NCBI GenBank assembly: GCA_964638895.1
Contig: CAZWYY010000003.1
Span: 1-64,000, forward strand
Direction: 5' to 3'
DNA: 64,000 nucleotides
Origin: JAFGGG01 sp964638895
GTDB taxonomy: Bacteria > Spirochaetota > Spirochaetia > SZUA-6 > RPPD01
Position numbers and translations under genes: made by a program
The notes under the pieces: model-generated
Told to the model about the DNA's origin: nothing
The model's input: only the letters and a program-made list of their open reading frames with translations
The model's database searches: none
Shown: positions 23,445-32,086 of the stretch, in pieces
How the letters are laid out: every line of letters starts with the position of its first letter
Numbering within the stretch: position 1 is the stretch's first letter

Positions 23445-23874
23445 GATAACGGCCATCGATGATACCATTGTCACCATCGAGATAACGGATCAGGATATCT
23501 GCGCCCAATGCGGGATAAAGACCGACAGCCAGTTTTCATTGGGCTGTAACTCGTGTTCGCTCCTGGCCCAGAAGGATAAAAAGTTCTTAAAGGCGGTCAA
23601 CAACCTCAAGATGCCGCTTAAGGAGGGAGACCTGGTCAATGTGTCCCTCTCCCCCGCCAGAGCCATAAAAGCGGGATTTTTTATATTTATCATTCCGCTT
23701 GTACTGTTTTTCCTGTTTTATTTTTTCGGCCAGTATGCGTTATCACAAAGCAATGACTGGGTGAATATCGGTCTTGGTTTGCTGGGCGTGATGCTGGGGT
23801 ATGGCCTGGTATTTGTGAGAAGCAAACTGCTTAAGCACAAAGAATGGCCGCAGGTGACTGCGCTTATCCGTTAA
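23428..23874 (+). CDS. RseC/MucC-like membrane protein (SoxR-reducing system)
   Basis: 148 residues. The N-terminal ~75 residues form a small beta domain with four cysteines (I-C-A-Q-C-G and G-C-N-S-C), the typical RseC pattern, followed by two membrane helices (~90-110 and ~117-135). RseC proteins work with Rnf-type electron transport to keep SoxR reduced or modulate RseA; which applies here is unknown, and no rnf genes are in the window. The ATG at 23428 is chosen because AAGGAGG is six bases upstream. It starts inside the YmdB-like gene and its end overlaps the convergent cheB by 4 bases. Confidence 0.8.
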   Translation: METQGKITAIDDTIVTIEITDQDICAQCGIKTDSQFSLGCNSCSLLAQKDKKFLKAVNNLKMPLKEGDLVNVSLSPARAIKAGFFIFIIPLVLFFLFYFFGQYALSQSNDWVNIGLGLLGVMLGYGLVFVRSKLLKHKEWPQVTALIR

Positions 23875-24974
23875 CTTACATCATTTATATTATTGATAAT
23901 ATCGGGGATCTGGTCCAGGGGGGCGATTTTATGGATATAGCCGTTTTCGATGGCCACTTTGGGCATCCCAAAGACGACACTTGAGTTCTCATCCTGGGCT
24001 ACGGTTATCCCTCCTTCGCGGTAGATGGAGCCGATCTCTTCGGCGCCGTCCTTGCCCATGCCTGTCATGATGATCGCCAGGCTGTGATTTTTGTACTGAG
24101 CGGCAACCGATGAAAAAAGCACGCCTACCGAGGGTTTATGACCGTTTACGGGACCGGATTCGTTATGACGGATTATTCTGGCCAGGGGCTTGGTTTCCAC
24201 CTCAATATGTTTGCTGCCCGGGGCGATCAACACTCTGCCCTTTTTTATGATATCCCCGCTTTGCGCTTCCTTTACATCCAGCGGGCATATTTTATCCAGG
24301 CTGTAGGCGAACTCTTCCGTAAAACCGGGCGGCATATGCTGGACAATCAGTACGGGAACCGGCAGGGAGGCCCTGAGTCGGGAACACACCACACGCAGGG
24401 CGCTGGGGCCGCCCGTTGAAATACCGATCGCCACCACCTCAATGGCGCCCGGCTGCCTTTTAGGCAGGATGGTTTTACGCTGTACCGGTGTCGCGGCAGG
24501 CGTGAACTCCCGAAGTCCGCCGGCCCGGCCTCCGCTCTGCCGGGTCGGCTCTTGTTGTGGGTAGCCCTTTTTGGTGCCGTACGCGCGAACAAGCTGGGTA
24601 AGATGGGCGGCAACCAGGCCTATGTCGGTATCGTTTTCAGAACTGGGTTTGAGGAGAAAATCCGTTGCCCCCAGGGCCAGCGCCTCCATGGTCTCGTGCG
24701 CGCCGCGGCGCGCAATTGATGAAAGGATGATAACCGGGGTGTTGTCGTTGAGCCGTTTTTTTTCACGTAAAAACTCGATTCCGTTCATCTGCGGCATCTG
24801 GATATCCAGTATGATAACATCCGGTTTCAGGCTTTTCATCTTGTACAGGGCGAACTCACCGTTCATGGCCGTGGCCGCCACGTGTATATCAGAGGTTTTC
24901 TCAAACACCATGCGGATCATTTTTCGCATCAGTGAGGAATCATCTACTATCAACACGGATATGTAGTTTTCCAA
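23871..24974 (-). CDS. cheB: Chemotaxis methylesterase CheB
   Basis: 367 residues. A receiver domain (1-~125) with D-D-S-S, phosphoacceptor Asp in I-I-L-D-I-Q-M-P-Q-M-N-G and K-P-S is followed by a linker (~125-170) and a CheB catalytic domain: Ser in G-I-S-T-G-G-P-S-A-L, His in V-Q-H-M-P-P-G-F-T and Asp in M-T-G-M-G-K-D-G-A. It removes methyl groups from or deamidates chemoreceptors when phosphorylated by CheA. It is 2 bases after cheR and opposes its action in receptor adaptation. No cheA or receptor gene is in the window. Confidence 0.97.
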   Translation of the reverse strand: MENYISVLIVDDSSLMRKMIRMVFEKTSDIHVAATAMNGEFALYKMKSLKPDVIILDIQMPQMNGIEFLREKKRLNDNTPVIILSSIARRGAHETMEALALGATDFLLKPSSENDTDIGLVAAHLTQLVRAYGTKKGYPQQEPTRQSGGRAGGLREFTPAATPVQRKTILPKRQPGAIEVVAIGISTGGPSALRVVCSRLRASLPVPVLIVQHMPPGFTEEFAYSLDKICPLDVKEAQSGDIIKKGRVLIAPGSKHIEVETKPLARIIRHNESGPVNGHKPSVGVLFSSVAAQYKNHSLAIIMTGMGKDGAEEIGSIYREGGITVAQDENSSVVFGMPKVAIENGYIHKIAPLDQIPDIINNINDVS

Positions 24975-24976
24975 GG

Positions 24977-25807
24977 TTATTTTTCCTTACCCGTTGTGTT
25001 TTTCTTATATATACACGACCAGTCGGTTTTCACGAATTCAAAGGATGTGTTCATGCCGAACAATGATTCGGAATGTCCGAGCACCAGAAAGGAGTATGGG
25101 CTCATGGCCTCCCAAAAGCGGTTTATTAAAGCCTTTTGGGCGGGTTCGTCGAAGTAAATAATCACGTTTCTACAGAACAGGATGTCTATATTCTTAAGCC
25201 CGCTTTCAAACTTCAGGTTATGGTAGTCAAAGCGTATCGTGTTTTTAAGGCTGTCGGTGATCTTATAACCGTCGGGCTTTTTTTCGAAATATTTCCTCAG
25301 GTAATCGAGCGGTACATCGCCTATTCGTGACTCATTATAAAAACCCTCCCTGGCGGTTAAAAGAGAGGTCAGACTGAGATCAGAGGCGATAATCTCCGCC
25401 GTAAACAGCGGCGGCAGGTGCTCCTTAAGCACCATGGCGATTGAATAAGGCTCCTCACCCGTGGCGCAGCCCGCGCTCCATACCCTGAGCCGGCTGCCGC
25501 CTTTTTCTTTTTTATAGGAGACAAGGTTGGGAATTATAAAGTGTTCCAGGGTCTGAAAATGTCCTGTATTGCGGAAAAAACGGGTCAGGTTGGTGGTCAC
25601 CGAATCCAGCAGTACCTTCAATTCTTCCGGGTCTTTGATAATGATCTCGTAATAGGTGCGGATATCATCAATTCCCATGGTTTTCAGCCGCTCACGCAGC
25701 CTGTTTTCCAGAATCGACCTGTTGTTTTTAGAAAAATGAATACCACTTTGATTATAAATAAGCGTACTGAACAGGTTGATATAATAATCGTCGAAATGCT
25801 CAATCAT
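24977..25807 (-). CDS. cheR: Chemotaxis protein methyltransferase CheR
   Basis: 276 residues. The N-terminal helical domain (~1-75) with R-L-R-E-R-L-K-T-M-G contacts receptors; the SAM domain has W-S-A-G-C-A-T-G-E-E-P-Y-S-I-A-M and I-L-F-C-R-N-V-I-I-Y-F, both diagnostic. It methylates glutamates of chemoreceptors using S-adenosylmethionine. First gene of the cheR-cheB pair, and mobile element copy 2 lies 40 bases upstream of its ATG, between cheR and the BFN gene, so the element may now affect its promoter. Confidence 0.97.
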   Translation of the reverse strand: MIEHFDDYYINLFSTLIYNQSGIHFSKNNRSILENRLRERLKTMGIDDIRTYYEIIIKDPEELKVLLDSVTTNLTRFFRNTGHFQTLEHFIIPNLVSYKKEKGGSRLRVWSAGCATGEEPYSIAMVLKEHLPPLFTAEIIASDLSLTSLLTAREGFYNESRIGDVPLDYLRKYFEKKPDGYKITDSLKNTIRFDYHNLKFESGLKNIDILFCRNVIIYFDEPAQKALINRFWEAMSPYSFLVLGHSESLFGMNTSFEFVKTDWSCIYKKNTTGKEK

Positions 25808-25849
25808 TATCGTCTAAAAGTGTAGTATCAACCCACTACGGAGTCAATA

Positions 25850-26052
25850 CAGCAATTTTAAATTTGTTCCTTGTCATAGCAAAACAAGCGGAAAAAAATA
25901 TTTAGGATCAGGAAAATATAATCGAACAAATTTAAAATTGCCTGCCAAAGAGGCATATACTGGCAATTCTCATTTTGAACGATTATATTTATATGCCTTT
26001 TTAGCATTATGTATCTCTAACGCCATTGAATGGTTCAAAATGAGAATTGCTG
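25850..26052. mobile_element. Non-autonomous palindromic element, copy 2 (203 bp)
   Basis: Flanked by a perfect 9-bp direct repeat GAGTCAATA (25841-25849 and 26053-26061). Ends are CAGCAATT and AATTGCTG; the outer 20 bp form an imperfect terminal inverted repeat. It contains two consecutive perfect 18-bp palindromes: 25852-25869/25924-25941 and 25963-25980/26033-26050. The arms and the second loop match copy 1 closely; the first loop is 54 bases here against ~240 there. No coding capacity. It lies in the ~370-bp space between divergent cheR and the BFN gene. Confidence 0.9.
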
Positions 26053-26174
26053 GAGTCAATAGAAAATCAACAAACGTGGAGTCCCCTTTTTGACCGGTTT
26101 TTTATTAATTTTTTTTTGTTTATGAGTTTTTTTATTAATTCCTGCTATATTTAATATTAGGATATTAAAGAAAA

Positions 26175-26633
26175 ATGATCAGATTGCATATTAAAGATAT
26201 TTTATTGGATCAGGCCACGGGAGAGCCCCAGGTAATCCTTGAAACCGAGGGTAACTCTTTTTGTTTTCCGTTAAGCATAGGACCGTCCGAGGCCAATGCC
26301 ATCCTGGTGGCCCTGGAAGGCATAAAGGCGCCGCGCCCGCTTACCCACGATCTTATCGTACGTTTTTTTTCCCGGCATGGTTTTAAAATCGAATATTTGG
26401 AAATTTACGCGATTATCGAAAATAAATATTACGCCAGAATCTGGTACAAAAAGGGTTTTAAACGTTATAACATGGAAATAAGACCGAGCGACGGACTGGC
26501 CCTGGTGGTGCGCCTGGGCATACCGATCAAGCTGCAAAAAAGCCTGCTTGCCCTGCATCCCGCCTTTCAACTTTTCATTCACAGCAAGGGCATCTATAAA
26601 AACCGCCCGTCGGCCTTCGGTTTAAGCTCTTAG
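26175..26633 (+). CDS. Bifunctional nuclease family protein (DUF151)
   Basis: 152 residues. The core I-K-D-I-L-L-D...Q-V-I-L-E-T-E, F-P-L-S-I-G-P-S-E-A-N-A-I and the D-G-L-A-L-V-V-R pattern (R-P-S-D-G-L-A) are characteristic of the DUF151 / BFN domain. Related plant and bacterial proteins have RNase and DNase activity in stress responses, though many members are uncharacterised. The R-P-L-T-H-D-L segment is intact. It is the first plus-strand gene after mobile element copy 2. No strong Shine-Dalgarno is visible before the ATG. Confidence 0.85.
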   Translation: MIRLHIKDILLDQATGEPQVILETEGNSFCFPLSIGPSEANAILVALEGIKAPRPLTHDLIVRFFSRHGFKIEYLEIYAIIENKYYARIWYKKGFKRYNMEIRPSDGLALVVRLGIPIKLQKSLLALHPAFQLFIHSKGIYKNRPSAFGLSS

Positions 26634-26698
26634 TCGGGTCGATTCTCAATTTAAATAACTATCGAATCTAAGAATATCCGCTTAATTACCGTAACCAA

Positions 26699-26727
26699 TT
26701 GACAGAGCACTCACATATATAAATAAT
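26699..26727 (+). promoter_or_regulatory. pyrG promoter
   Basis: TTGACA (26699-26704), 17 bases, AATAAT (26722-26727). The pyrG ATG at 26736 is 8 bases further, preceded by AGGGA, so the leader would be one or two bases. Confidence 0.5.
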
Positions 26728-26735
26728 ACTAGGGA

Positions 26736-28349
26736 ATGGCGAAGTATATTTTTATAACAGGAGGTGTATGTTCAAGCTTGGGTAAAGGTCTGGCCGCGGC
26801 CTCCATTGCCAATCTGCTTGAAGGACATACGCTTAATGTGCGTTTGATTAAAATTGATCCGTATATCAACCTTGACGCCGGGACCATGAACCCGTACCAG
26901 CATGGCGAGGTGTATGTAACCGACGACGGCGCGGAGACTGATCTTGATCTGGGCAACTATGCCCGTTTTACAAACTGTCCGTTAAGCAGGGCGAACTCCA
27001 TCACCACCGGCCAGATTTACCAAGAGATTATCCGCAAGGAACGGGAGGGCAGGTTTTTGGGAAGAACCATTCAGGTAATTCCCCATGTAACGGACGAGAT
27101 AAAGCAGCGTATCAGGCATGTGGGGCAGGAGGACGGAGTGGATGTCGCCATCATCGAGATAGGCGGCACGGTGGGGGATATCGAATCGGTGCCGTTTCTG
27201 GAAGCCGCGCGGCAGTTTATTCATGATGTGGGCAAACAGAATGTGTTGTATATTCATCTCACACTCGTACCCACCGTTTCCAATGGCGAACTGAAAACAA
27301 AACCGACCCAGCATTCGGTAAAGGAACTGCTGGAGCTAGGCATCCAACCCGATATTCTGTTGTGCAGGGCCGAGGTGCCATTGCAGGAGGATCTGAAACG
27401 CAAGATCTCATTGTTCACGAATGTTGAGGAAGAAGCGGTTTTTTCCGCCTACAATGTTCCCCACACCATTTACCAGGTGCCTTTGATTTTTGCGGGGCAG
27501 AAGATAGATAAAATTATTATGAGAAAACTGGACATTACCCATGCCCCGGTAAACAAGAAGATTAAACAGTGGCAAAAGCTTATCGATTCCTATATTGCGG
27601 CCGCAAAAACGGTAAGGATCGGGATTGTAGGAAAATATATAGAACTGCATGATTCCTACAAATCGATTTTTGAGGCCCTGGTACACGGCGGTATGAGTAA
27701 TAATGTAAAGGTGGAGCTGGTAAAATTCGATTCTGAAAAAATCGAGGCAACCAAAGACCTTACCGGTCATTTTAAGGATGTACACGGGATTGTGGTACCC
27801 GGAGGATTCGGCCAGCGGGGGATTGAAGGTATGGTTCGCGCGGCCAATTACGCGCGGGTACACAATATTCCCTATTTTGGTATCTGCCTGGGCATGCAGG
27901 TAATGGTGATAGAATTTGCCCGTAATGTTCTGGGGCTAAAGGAGGCCAACAGCACTGAGTTTGAGCAGCAGACACCCGCCCCGGTAATCAGTTTATTGGA
28001 GGAACAACAGGATATCAAGGTGCTCGGCGGCAGCATGCGCTTGGGAAAGAGCGCTTCCCTGCTTCATAACGATAGCCGCATTTATAAAATATATAAAAAA
28101 ATAAAGATACATGAACGCCACCGGCATAGATATGAGGTTTCAAATCACTATAGAAACGCTTTACAGGAAGCGGGCCTGAGGATTTGTGCAACAACGGTTG
28201 ACGGGGAACTGGTGGAAGCGGTGGAGTGGAGCAATCATGTGTGGGGCATAGGCGTTCAGTTTCACCCGGAGTTTATTTCCAAACCCGATTTTCCTCATCC
28301 TATTTTTGCTAGTTTTATCAATGCGTGTATGAAACATGTTCGGACGTAA
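26736..28349 (+). CDS. pyrG: CTP synthase
   Basis: 537 residues, the usual length. It makes CTP from UTP, ATP and glutamine. The synthase domain begins Y-I-F-I-T-G-G-V-C-S-S-L-G-K-G and contains D-P-Y-I-N-L-D-A-G-T-M-N-P and G-G-T-V-G-D-I-E-S; the C-terminal glutamine amidotransferase has the nucleophile in G-I-C-L-G-M-Q and the His-Glu pair in Q-F-H-P-E-F. The 3' end overlaps lptC by 14 bases, so it heads the long plus-strand operon that continues through lptC, lptA, lptB and rpoN. Confidence 0.98.
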   Translation: MAKYIFITGGVCSSLGKGLAAASIANLLEGHTLNVRLIKIDPYINLDAGTMNPYQHGEVYVTDDGAETDLDLGNYARFTNCPLSRANSITTGQIYQEIIRKEREGRFLGRTIQVIPHVTDEIKQRIRHVGQEDGVDVAIIEIGGTVGDIESVPFLEAARQFIHDVGKQNVLYIHLTLVPTVSNGELKTKPTQHSVKELLELGIQPDILLCRAEVPLQEDLKRKISLFTNVEEEAVFSAYNVPHTIYQVPLIFAGQKIDKIIMRKLDITHAPVNKKIKQWQKLIDSYIAAAKTVRIGIVGKYIELHDSYKSIFEALVHGGMSNNVKVELVKFDSEKIEATKDLTGHFKDVHGIVVPGGFGQRGIEGMVRAANYARVHNIPYFGICLGMQVMVIEFARNVLGLKEANSTEFEQQTPAPVISLLEEQQDIKVLGGSMRLGKSASLLHNDSRIYKIYKKIKIHERHRHRYEVSNHYRNALQEAGLRICATTVDGELVEAVEWSNHVWGIGVQFHPEFISKPDFPHPIFASFINACMKHVRT

Positions 28350-28893
28350 TTTTTTATTCATGGTACTTACATTCTTTGTTCTCAGCTGCAGCCTGGATTA
28401 CCGAAGCGAATTTGAAAGTGAAAAACTTAAAGAGCAGATCCCGGATACGATTTTGATTAACTTTAAGCACATTGTGGTTGAGGACAACAAAAAAATATTC
28501 CAGATCGAGGCGAAACAGGCCATGATATTTAATAAAAACAGGGAAACCGTACTCAAAGACATCCATTTTATGGAATTTGACAAGACAGGAGAGATCGTGA
28601 CCGAAGGATTCGCTGATAACGCCCGCTTTCATAGTGACACCGAAAATGCCGAAATATGGGGTTCGGTATATTTTTATTCGGCCAGGGAAGGGGCCGGGTT
28701 GACAACGGACAGCCTTTCCTGGGATAAGGACTCAAGGGTTTTAAAAGCCGACCCCGAAGACTTGGTCAGAATCGATAAGGACGACGGATCATTCATCCAG
28801 GGAAAGGGATTCATGGCGGATATGCGGCGCAAGTCCGTGTTGTTTATGTCCCAGGTATGGGGGGAGATTGTGAGGGAAGATGAAGCGCAGTAG
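28336..28893 (+). CDS. lptC: LPS export periplasmic protein LptC (probable lipoprotein)
   Basis: 185 residues. A short N-terminal hydrophobic stretch ends in F-F-V-L-S-C, a usable lipobox, so the mature protein may be a lipoprotein rather than the classical single-pass form. The rest is beta-rich with F-D-K-T-G-E-I-V-T-E-G-F-A-D-N-A and W-G-S-V-Y-F-Y-S, the repeating Asp/Gly turn pattern of LptC beta-jellyrolls. LptC passes lipopolysaccharide from the inner-membrane LptBFG complex to LptA. Assignment rests on the pattern plus its place directly before lptA and lptB. Confidence 0.75.
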   Translation: MFGRNFLFMVLTFFVLSCSLDYRSEFESEKLKEQIPDTILINFKHIVVEDNKKIFQIEAKQAMIFNKNRETVLKDIHFMEFDKTGEIVTEGFADNARFHSDTENAEIWGSVYFYSAREGAGLTTDSLSWDKDSRVLKADPEDLVRIDKDDGSFIQGKGFMADMRRKSVLFMSQVWGEIVREDEAQ

Positions 28894-29593
28894 TGTTTTC
28901 TTGTTGTTCTTTATATGCTGGGGACTCCTGTCAGCCGAAGTGTTCCATTTCTCCGGAAACCGTGTGCAGACCGTGTTCGCCAAGGGCAGAGAGCATACCC
29001 TGTTAAGCGGCAACGCCAAGGTTATTTCGGATGATAATAATATAACCGCCGATTCCATAGAACTTTACGGTAAGGATAATACGTATGTATTATGTAATGG
29101 GAACGTACATTTAATTAATACGAAAAAGGGCATGGACCTCACCTGTGAAAAGATGTTTTATGACCGTAGCCTGAAGAAATCGAGGGTGCAGGGAAACGCC
29201 GTGATGGTGGATCGCGAAAACCAGCTTGTGGTCAAAGGCGGATTTATTGAGGATAATGAAGAGCAGGATATTACAATTATTGAGATCGGGGTGCGTATCT
29301 TAAAAGAAGATATGGCCTGCCGTTCCGAGTTCGCCCGCTACTTCCGCAAGGAAAAAAAACTGGAGCTTTCGGGCATGCCCATAGTAAACTGGAAGGGTGA
29401 CGAATACAGGGCCTCCAAGATATATATTGATCTTGATAAGGATGAAATAACGCTTGAAGGCGAAGTATCCGGTGAGCTTTCTGAGGAAGAAAAGGCCGCA
29501 CCGGAACAGGGCTCACAAGAACAGGGAGAAAAAACCAGTGAACAGCAGGAACCAACAAACCCAGCTGTCGGAACCCAGGGCGAAAACCAATAA
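28880..29593 (+). CDS. lptA: LptA/OstA-like periplasmic LPS transport protein
   Basis: 237 residues. A signal peptide (~4-19) is followed by an OstA-type beta-jellyroll (L-S-G-N-A-K-V-I-S-D-D-N-N-I-T-A-D-S-I-E-L-Y; C-N-G-N-V-H-L; V-Q-G-N-A-V-M-V-D). The last ~45 residues form a Glu/Gln/Pro-rich low-complexity tail not usual for LptA. The protein would bridge the periplasm with LptC and LptD. The start overlaps lptC by 14 bases, and lptB starts inside its 3' end in another frame. Confidence 0.85.
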   Translation: MKRSSVFLLFFICWGLLSAEVFHFSGNRVQTVFAKGREHTLLSGNAKVISDDNNITADSIELYGKDNTYVLCNGNVHLINTKKGMDLTCEKMFYDRSLKKSRVQGNAVMVDRENQLVVKGGFIEDNEEQDITIIEIGVRILKEDMACRSEFARYFRKEKKLELSGMPIVNWKGDEYRASKIYIDLDKDEITLEGEVSGELSEEEKAAPEQGSQEQGEKTSEQQEPTNPAVGTQGENQ

Positions 29594-30317
29594 GGGCACG
29601 CTTTCGGTTCAGGGGTTGGTAAGAAAGTTCGGCAAGAAGGTCGCGGTGAACGACGTCACCTTTTCCATGGACGTGGGTGAGGTGGTGGGCCTCTTGGGAC
29701 CGAACGGCGCGGGCAAAACCACCATTTTTTACATGATAGTGGGTTTTATCAAACCCACCGCGGGTAAAATATTTTTAAACGGCAAGGATATCACGTATCA
29801 ACCCATGTATATCAGGGCCCGGGAGGGCATTTCGTACCTTCCCCAGGAAGCATCGATCTTTAAAAAACTGTCCGTTGAGGACAACGTGTGGGCCGTGCTC
29901 GAGGTAAGAAGCGATCTGTCAATGAAGCAAAAAAAAGACAAACTGGAGTTTTTACTGGACGAGTTGGGCATAGTGCATATCCGGGAACAGAAGGCGTTCA
30001 CTCTTTCCGGCGGAGAGAGACGCAGAACCGAAATTGCGCGGGCCCTGGCAATCGAACCCAAGTTTTTGTTATTGGACGAACCCTTTGCCGGTATTGACCC
30101 GATTGCGGTTTCGGAAATAAAAAAGATTATCAGGGATCTGTCGGCCAAGGGTATCGGTGTATTGATTACGGATCACAGTGTGCATTATACATTGGAAATT
30201 ACGGAAAGATCGTATATCATAAACTTGGGTGAAATTGTAACCTGGGGCACAAAGAAACAGCTGCTGAAAAGTAAGATTGCACGCAGTATCTATTTGGGGC
30301 ATGATTTTGATATGTAG
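29538..30317 (+). CDS. lptB: LPS export ABC transporter ATP-binding protein LptB
   Basis: 259 residues. The ATPase has Walker A G-P-N-G-A-G-K-T-T, the Q-loop Y-L-P-Q-E, signature L-S-G-G-E-R-R-R and Walker B L-L-L-D-E-P-F-A-G-I-D-P, all intact and closest to LptB in the wording of the latter. It powers LPS extraction with LptFG, whose genes are not in the window. The GTG at 29538 is chosen because AGGGAG lies about 9 bases upstream; it gives a ~20-residue charged N-terminal tail and overlaps lptA by 56 bases. The frame is open further upstream. Confidence 0.92.
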   Translation: MNSRNQQTQLSEPRAKTNKGTLSVQGLVRKFGKKVAVNDVTFSMDVGEVVGLLGPNGAGKTTIFYMIVGFIKPTAGKIFLNGKDITYQPMYIRAREGISYLPQEASIFKKLSVEDNVWAVLEVRSDLSMKQKKDKLEFLLDELGIVHIREQKAFTLSGGERRRTEIARALAIEPKFLLLDEPFAGIDPIAVSEIKKIIRDLSAKGIGVLITDHSVHYTLEITERSYIINLGEIVTWGTKKQLLKSKIARSIYLGHDFDM

Positions 30318-30390
30318 TAGGGTTAAAATGAGTGGAAAATTAGCGGGATTTAGCGCACAATTAAAATAGAAGTCGCTACGGAGGCATGAG

Positions 30391-31788
30391 GTGCAGGTAC
30401 AAAAGCACATTCTAAAACAGGAACAACGACTCAGAATGACGCCTCAGTTATACCAGGCCATAAAAATCATGGCCCTGCCCATACAGGATCTGCGGCTGCG
30501 GATAAGACAGGAGATTGAAAAAAACCCGGCCCTGGAGATATTGGAAGACAAAAACGCGGAATCCTTTGATGAGGTTGCTTCAACACCTGGATCGGATGAT
30601 TATGATTTTTTCGATGAGACCTCGGATTCGGGGTATATCCGCAACCAACGCAGCGACCTTGAAGATTTAAAGCGCAAATTTATTGAGGGTGTGCTTACCA
30701 AGCCGGAATCCCTGCATGACCACCTGCTCTGGCAGTTGAAACTCCAGCCCATCTCCCAAAAGTGGTTCGCGATCGGTGAGCTCTTAATCCAGAATCTGGA
30801 TGAAAACGGGTTTCACATCGAGCCCCCGGAGCTGCTGGTAAAGGAAGAGGATCTGGATATTCTGTATGAGATGATGAAAATGATTCGCGGTTTTGATCCC
30901 GTGGGCATCTGTACCAGGAATTATAAAGAGGCGCTCCTGGTGCAGATTGAGCATCAAGCGGAGCCGCACCCGGTTGCCTACCAGATTATAGAGCAATGCC
31001 TTGAACTCTTGGAAAAAGGGAAATACAAAGAGATAATAAAAAAATTGCATATATCCGAGGAAGAGCTTAAAAGCTCTCTCCGTTTTATCGGTACGCTTGA
31101 TCCGCTTCCCGGGCGCAACTTTTACACGGAAGCCCCCAAATATGTAATCCCCGATGTCAGGGTTACCATCAAAGAAGGGGAGTTTCATATAATTCTCAAC
31201 GATGAGGACATCCCGGTGCTGGGGATAAACCCGTTTTTCAATAAGATTAAAAGCAGCACCCGGGCGGGGGAGGAGAAGGACGCTAAAACCTTCGTTACCT
31301 CAAGTATAAACGAGGCCAAATGGTTTATTAAAAGCATAAACCAGCGCAACAGCACCCTGCTGAAGGTCTGTAAGGCCGTTGTGGAGTTCCAGCGGGAGTT
31401 TTTTAGGAAAGGGCCGAAATATCTTATACCATTGACGCTCAAGGATATTTCACAGGAGATCGGGGTTCATGAGGCCACGGTCTCACGGATTACAAACGGA
31501 AAGTATATCCAAACCGAATACGGTATCTTCGAATTAAAATATTTTTTTACCAACTCAATTTCCGGATCAGGCTCAACCGGCTCCCGTTTTTCAAAAGAGG
31601 GCGTAAAACAGGTTGTCAAGGAAATAATTCTTAATGAAGGCGGAGCGGAAAATTTGAGTGACAGCAGAATTATGGAAATCCTGGCCAATAAGGGGATAAA
31701 AATAGCCAGAAGAACGGTTTCTAAATACAGAAAGGAGTTGGGGATCATGTCATCCTTTCAACGTAAAAAAATGGAGGAAGAAATATGA
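30391..31788 (+). CDS. rpoN: RNA polymerase sigma-54 factor
   Basis: 465 residues. The N-terminal activator-interacting region is Gln/Leu-rich (L-K-Q-E-Q-R-L-R-M-T-P-Q-L-Y-Q-A-I-K), the core-binding domain follows, and the C-terminal DNA-binding part ends with the RpoN box A-R-R-T-V-S-K-Y-R preceded by a helix-turn-helix (E-I-G-V-H-E-A-T-V-S-R). It directs polymerase to -24/-12 promoters that need an AAA+ activator; ntrX six genes on is such an activator and glnA carries a fitting promoter. Start is GTG with GGAGG upstream. The stop overlaps hpf (ATGA). Confidence 0.97.
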   Translation: MQVQKHILKQEQRLRMTPQLYQAIKIMALPIQDLRLRIRQEIEKNPALEILEDKNAESFDEVASTPGSDDYDFFDETSDSGYIRNQRSDLEDLKRKFIEGVLTKPESLHDHLLWQLKLQPISQKWFAIGELLIQNLDENGFHIEPPELLVKEEDLDILYEMMKMIRGFDPVGICTRNYKEALLVQIEHQAEPHPVAYQIIEQCLELLEKGKYKEIIKKLHISEEELKSSLRFIGTLDPLPGRNFYTEAPKYVIPDVRVTIKEGEFHIILNDEDIPVLGINPFFNKIKSSTRAGEEKDAKTFVTSSINEAKWFIKSINQRNSTLLKVCKAVVEFQREFFRKGPKYLIPLTLKDISQEIGVHEATVSRITNGKYIQTEYGIFELKYFFTNSISGSGSTGSRFSKEGVKQVVKEIILNEGGAENLSDSRIMEILANKGIKIARRTVSKYRKELGIMSSFQRKKMEEEI

Positions 31789-32075
31789 ATGTAGAGATAA
31801 GGGGCGTGCATTACAATATCTCGGATGAGGAGAAAGAGGCTATTGAAAAGAAATTGCACAGGATCGATTTTATCAAGGACAAGGTTGTGGATATCATTTT
31901 TTGCATTGTTAAGGAAAAAAAGGATTTTAAGCTTGAGGTTTCGATTTCATTCCGTTGGGGTACGTCCGCGTATCTGCATGTCCGCGATTTCAGCATCACC
32001 GACGGTATTGATAAATTATTTAATAAGCTTGAAATAAAAATAAGTAAAGAGAAAGAAAAAAAACAGGAGCATTAA
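31785..32075 (+). CDS. hpf: Ribosome hibernation promoting factor (short HPF/RaiA type)
   Basis: 96 residues, the short form without the C-terminal dimerisation domain. It has the beta-alpha-beta-beta-beta-alpha pattern of the family, with E-E-K-E-A-I-E-K-K-L and a C-terminal basic tail (I-K-I-S-K-E-K-E-K-K). HPF binds 30S subunits under stress and helps form inactive ribosomes. It follows rpoN with a 4-base overlap, an arrangement seen in many bacteria, and precedes hprK by 11 bases. Confidence 0.9.
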   Translation: MNVEIRGVHYNISDEEKEAIEKKLHRIDFIKDKVVDIIFCIVKEKKDFKLEVSISFRWGTSAYLHVRDFSITDGIDKLFNKLEIKISKEKEKKQEH

Positions 32076-32086
32076 GGGGAAGGTTC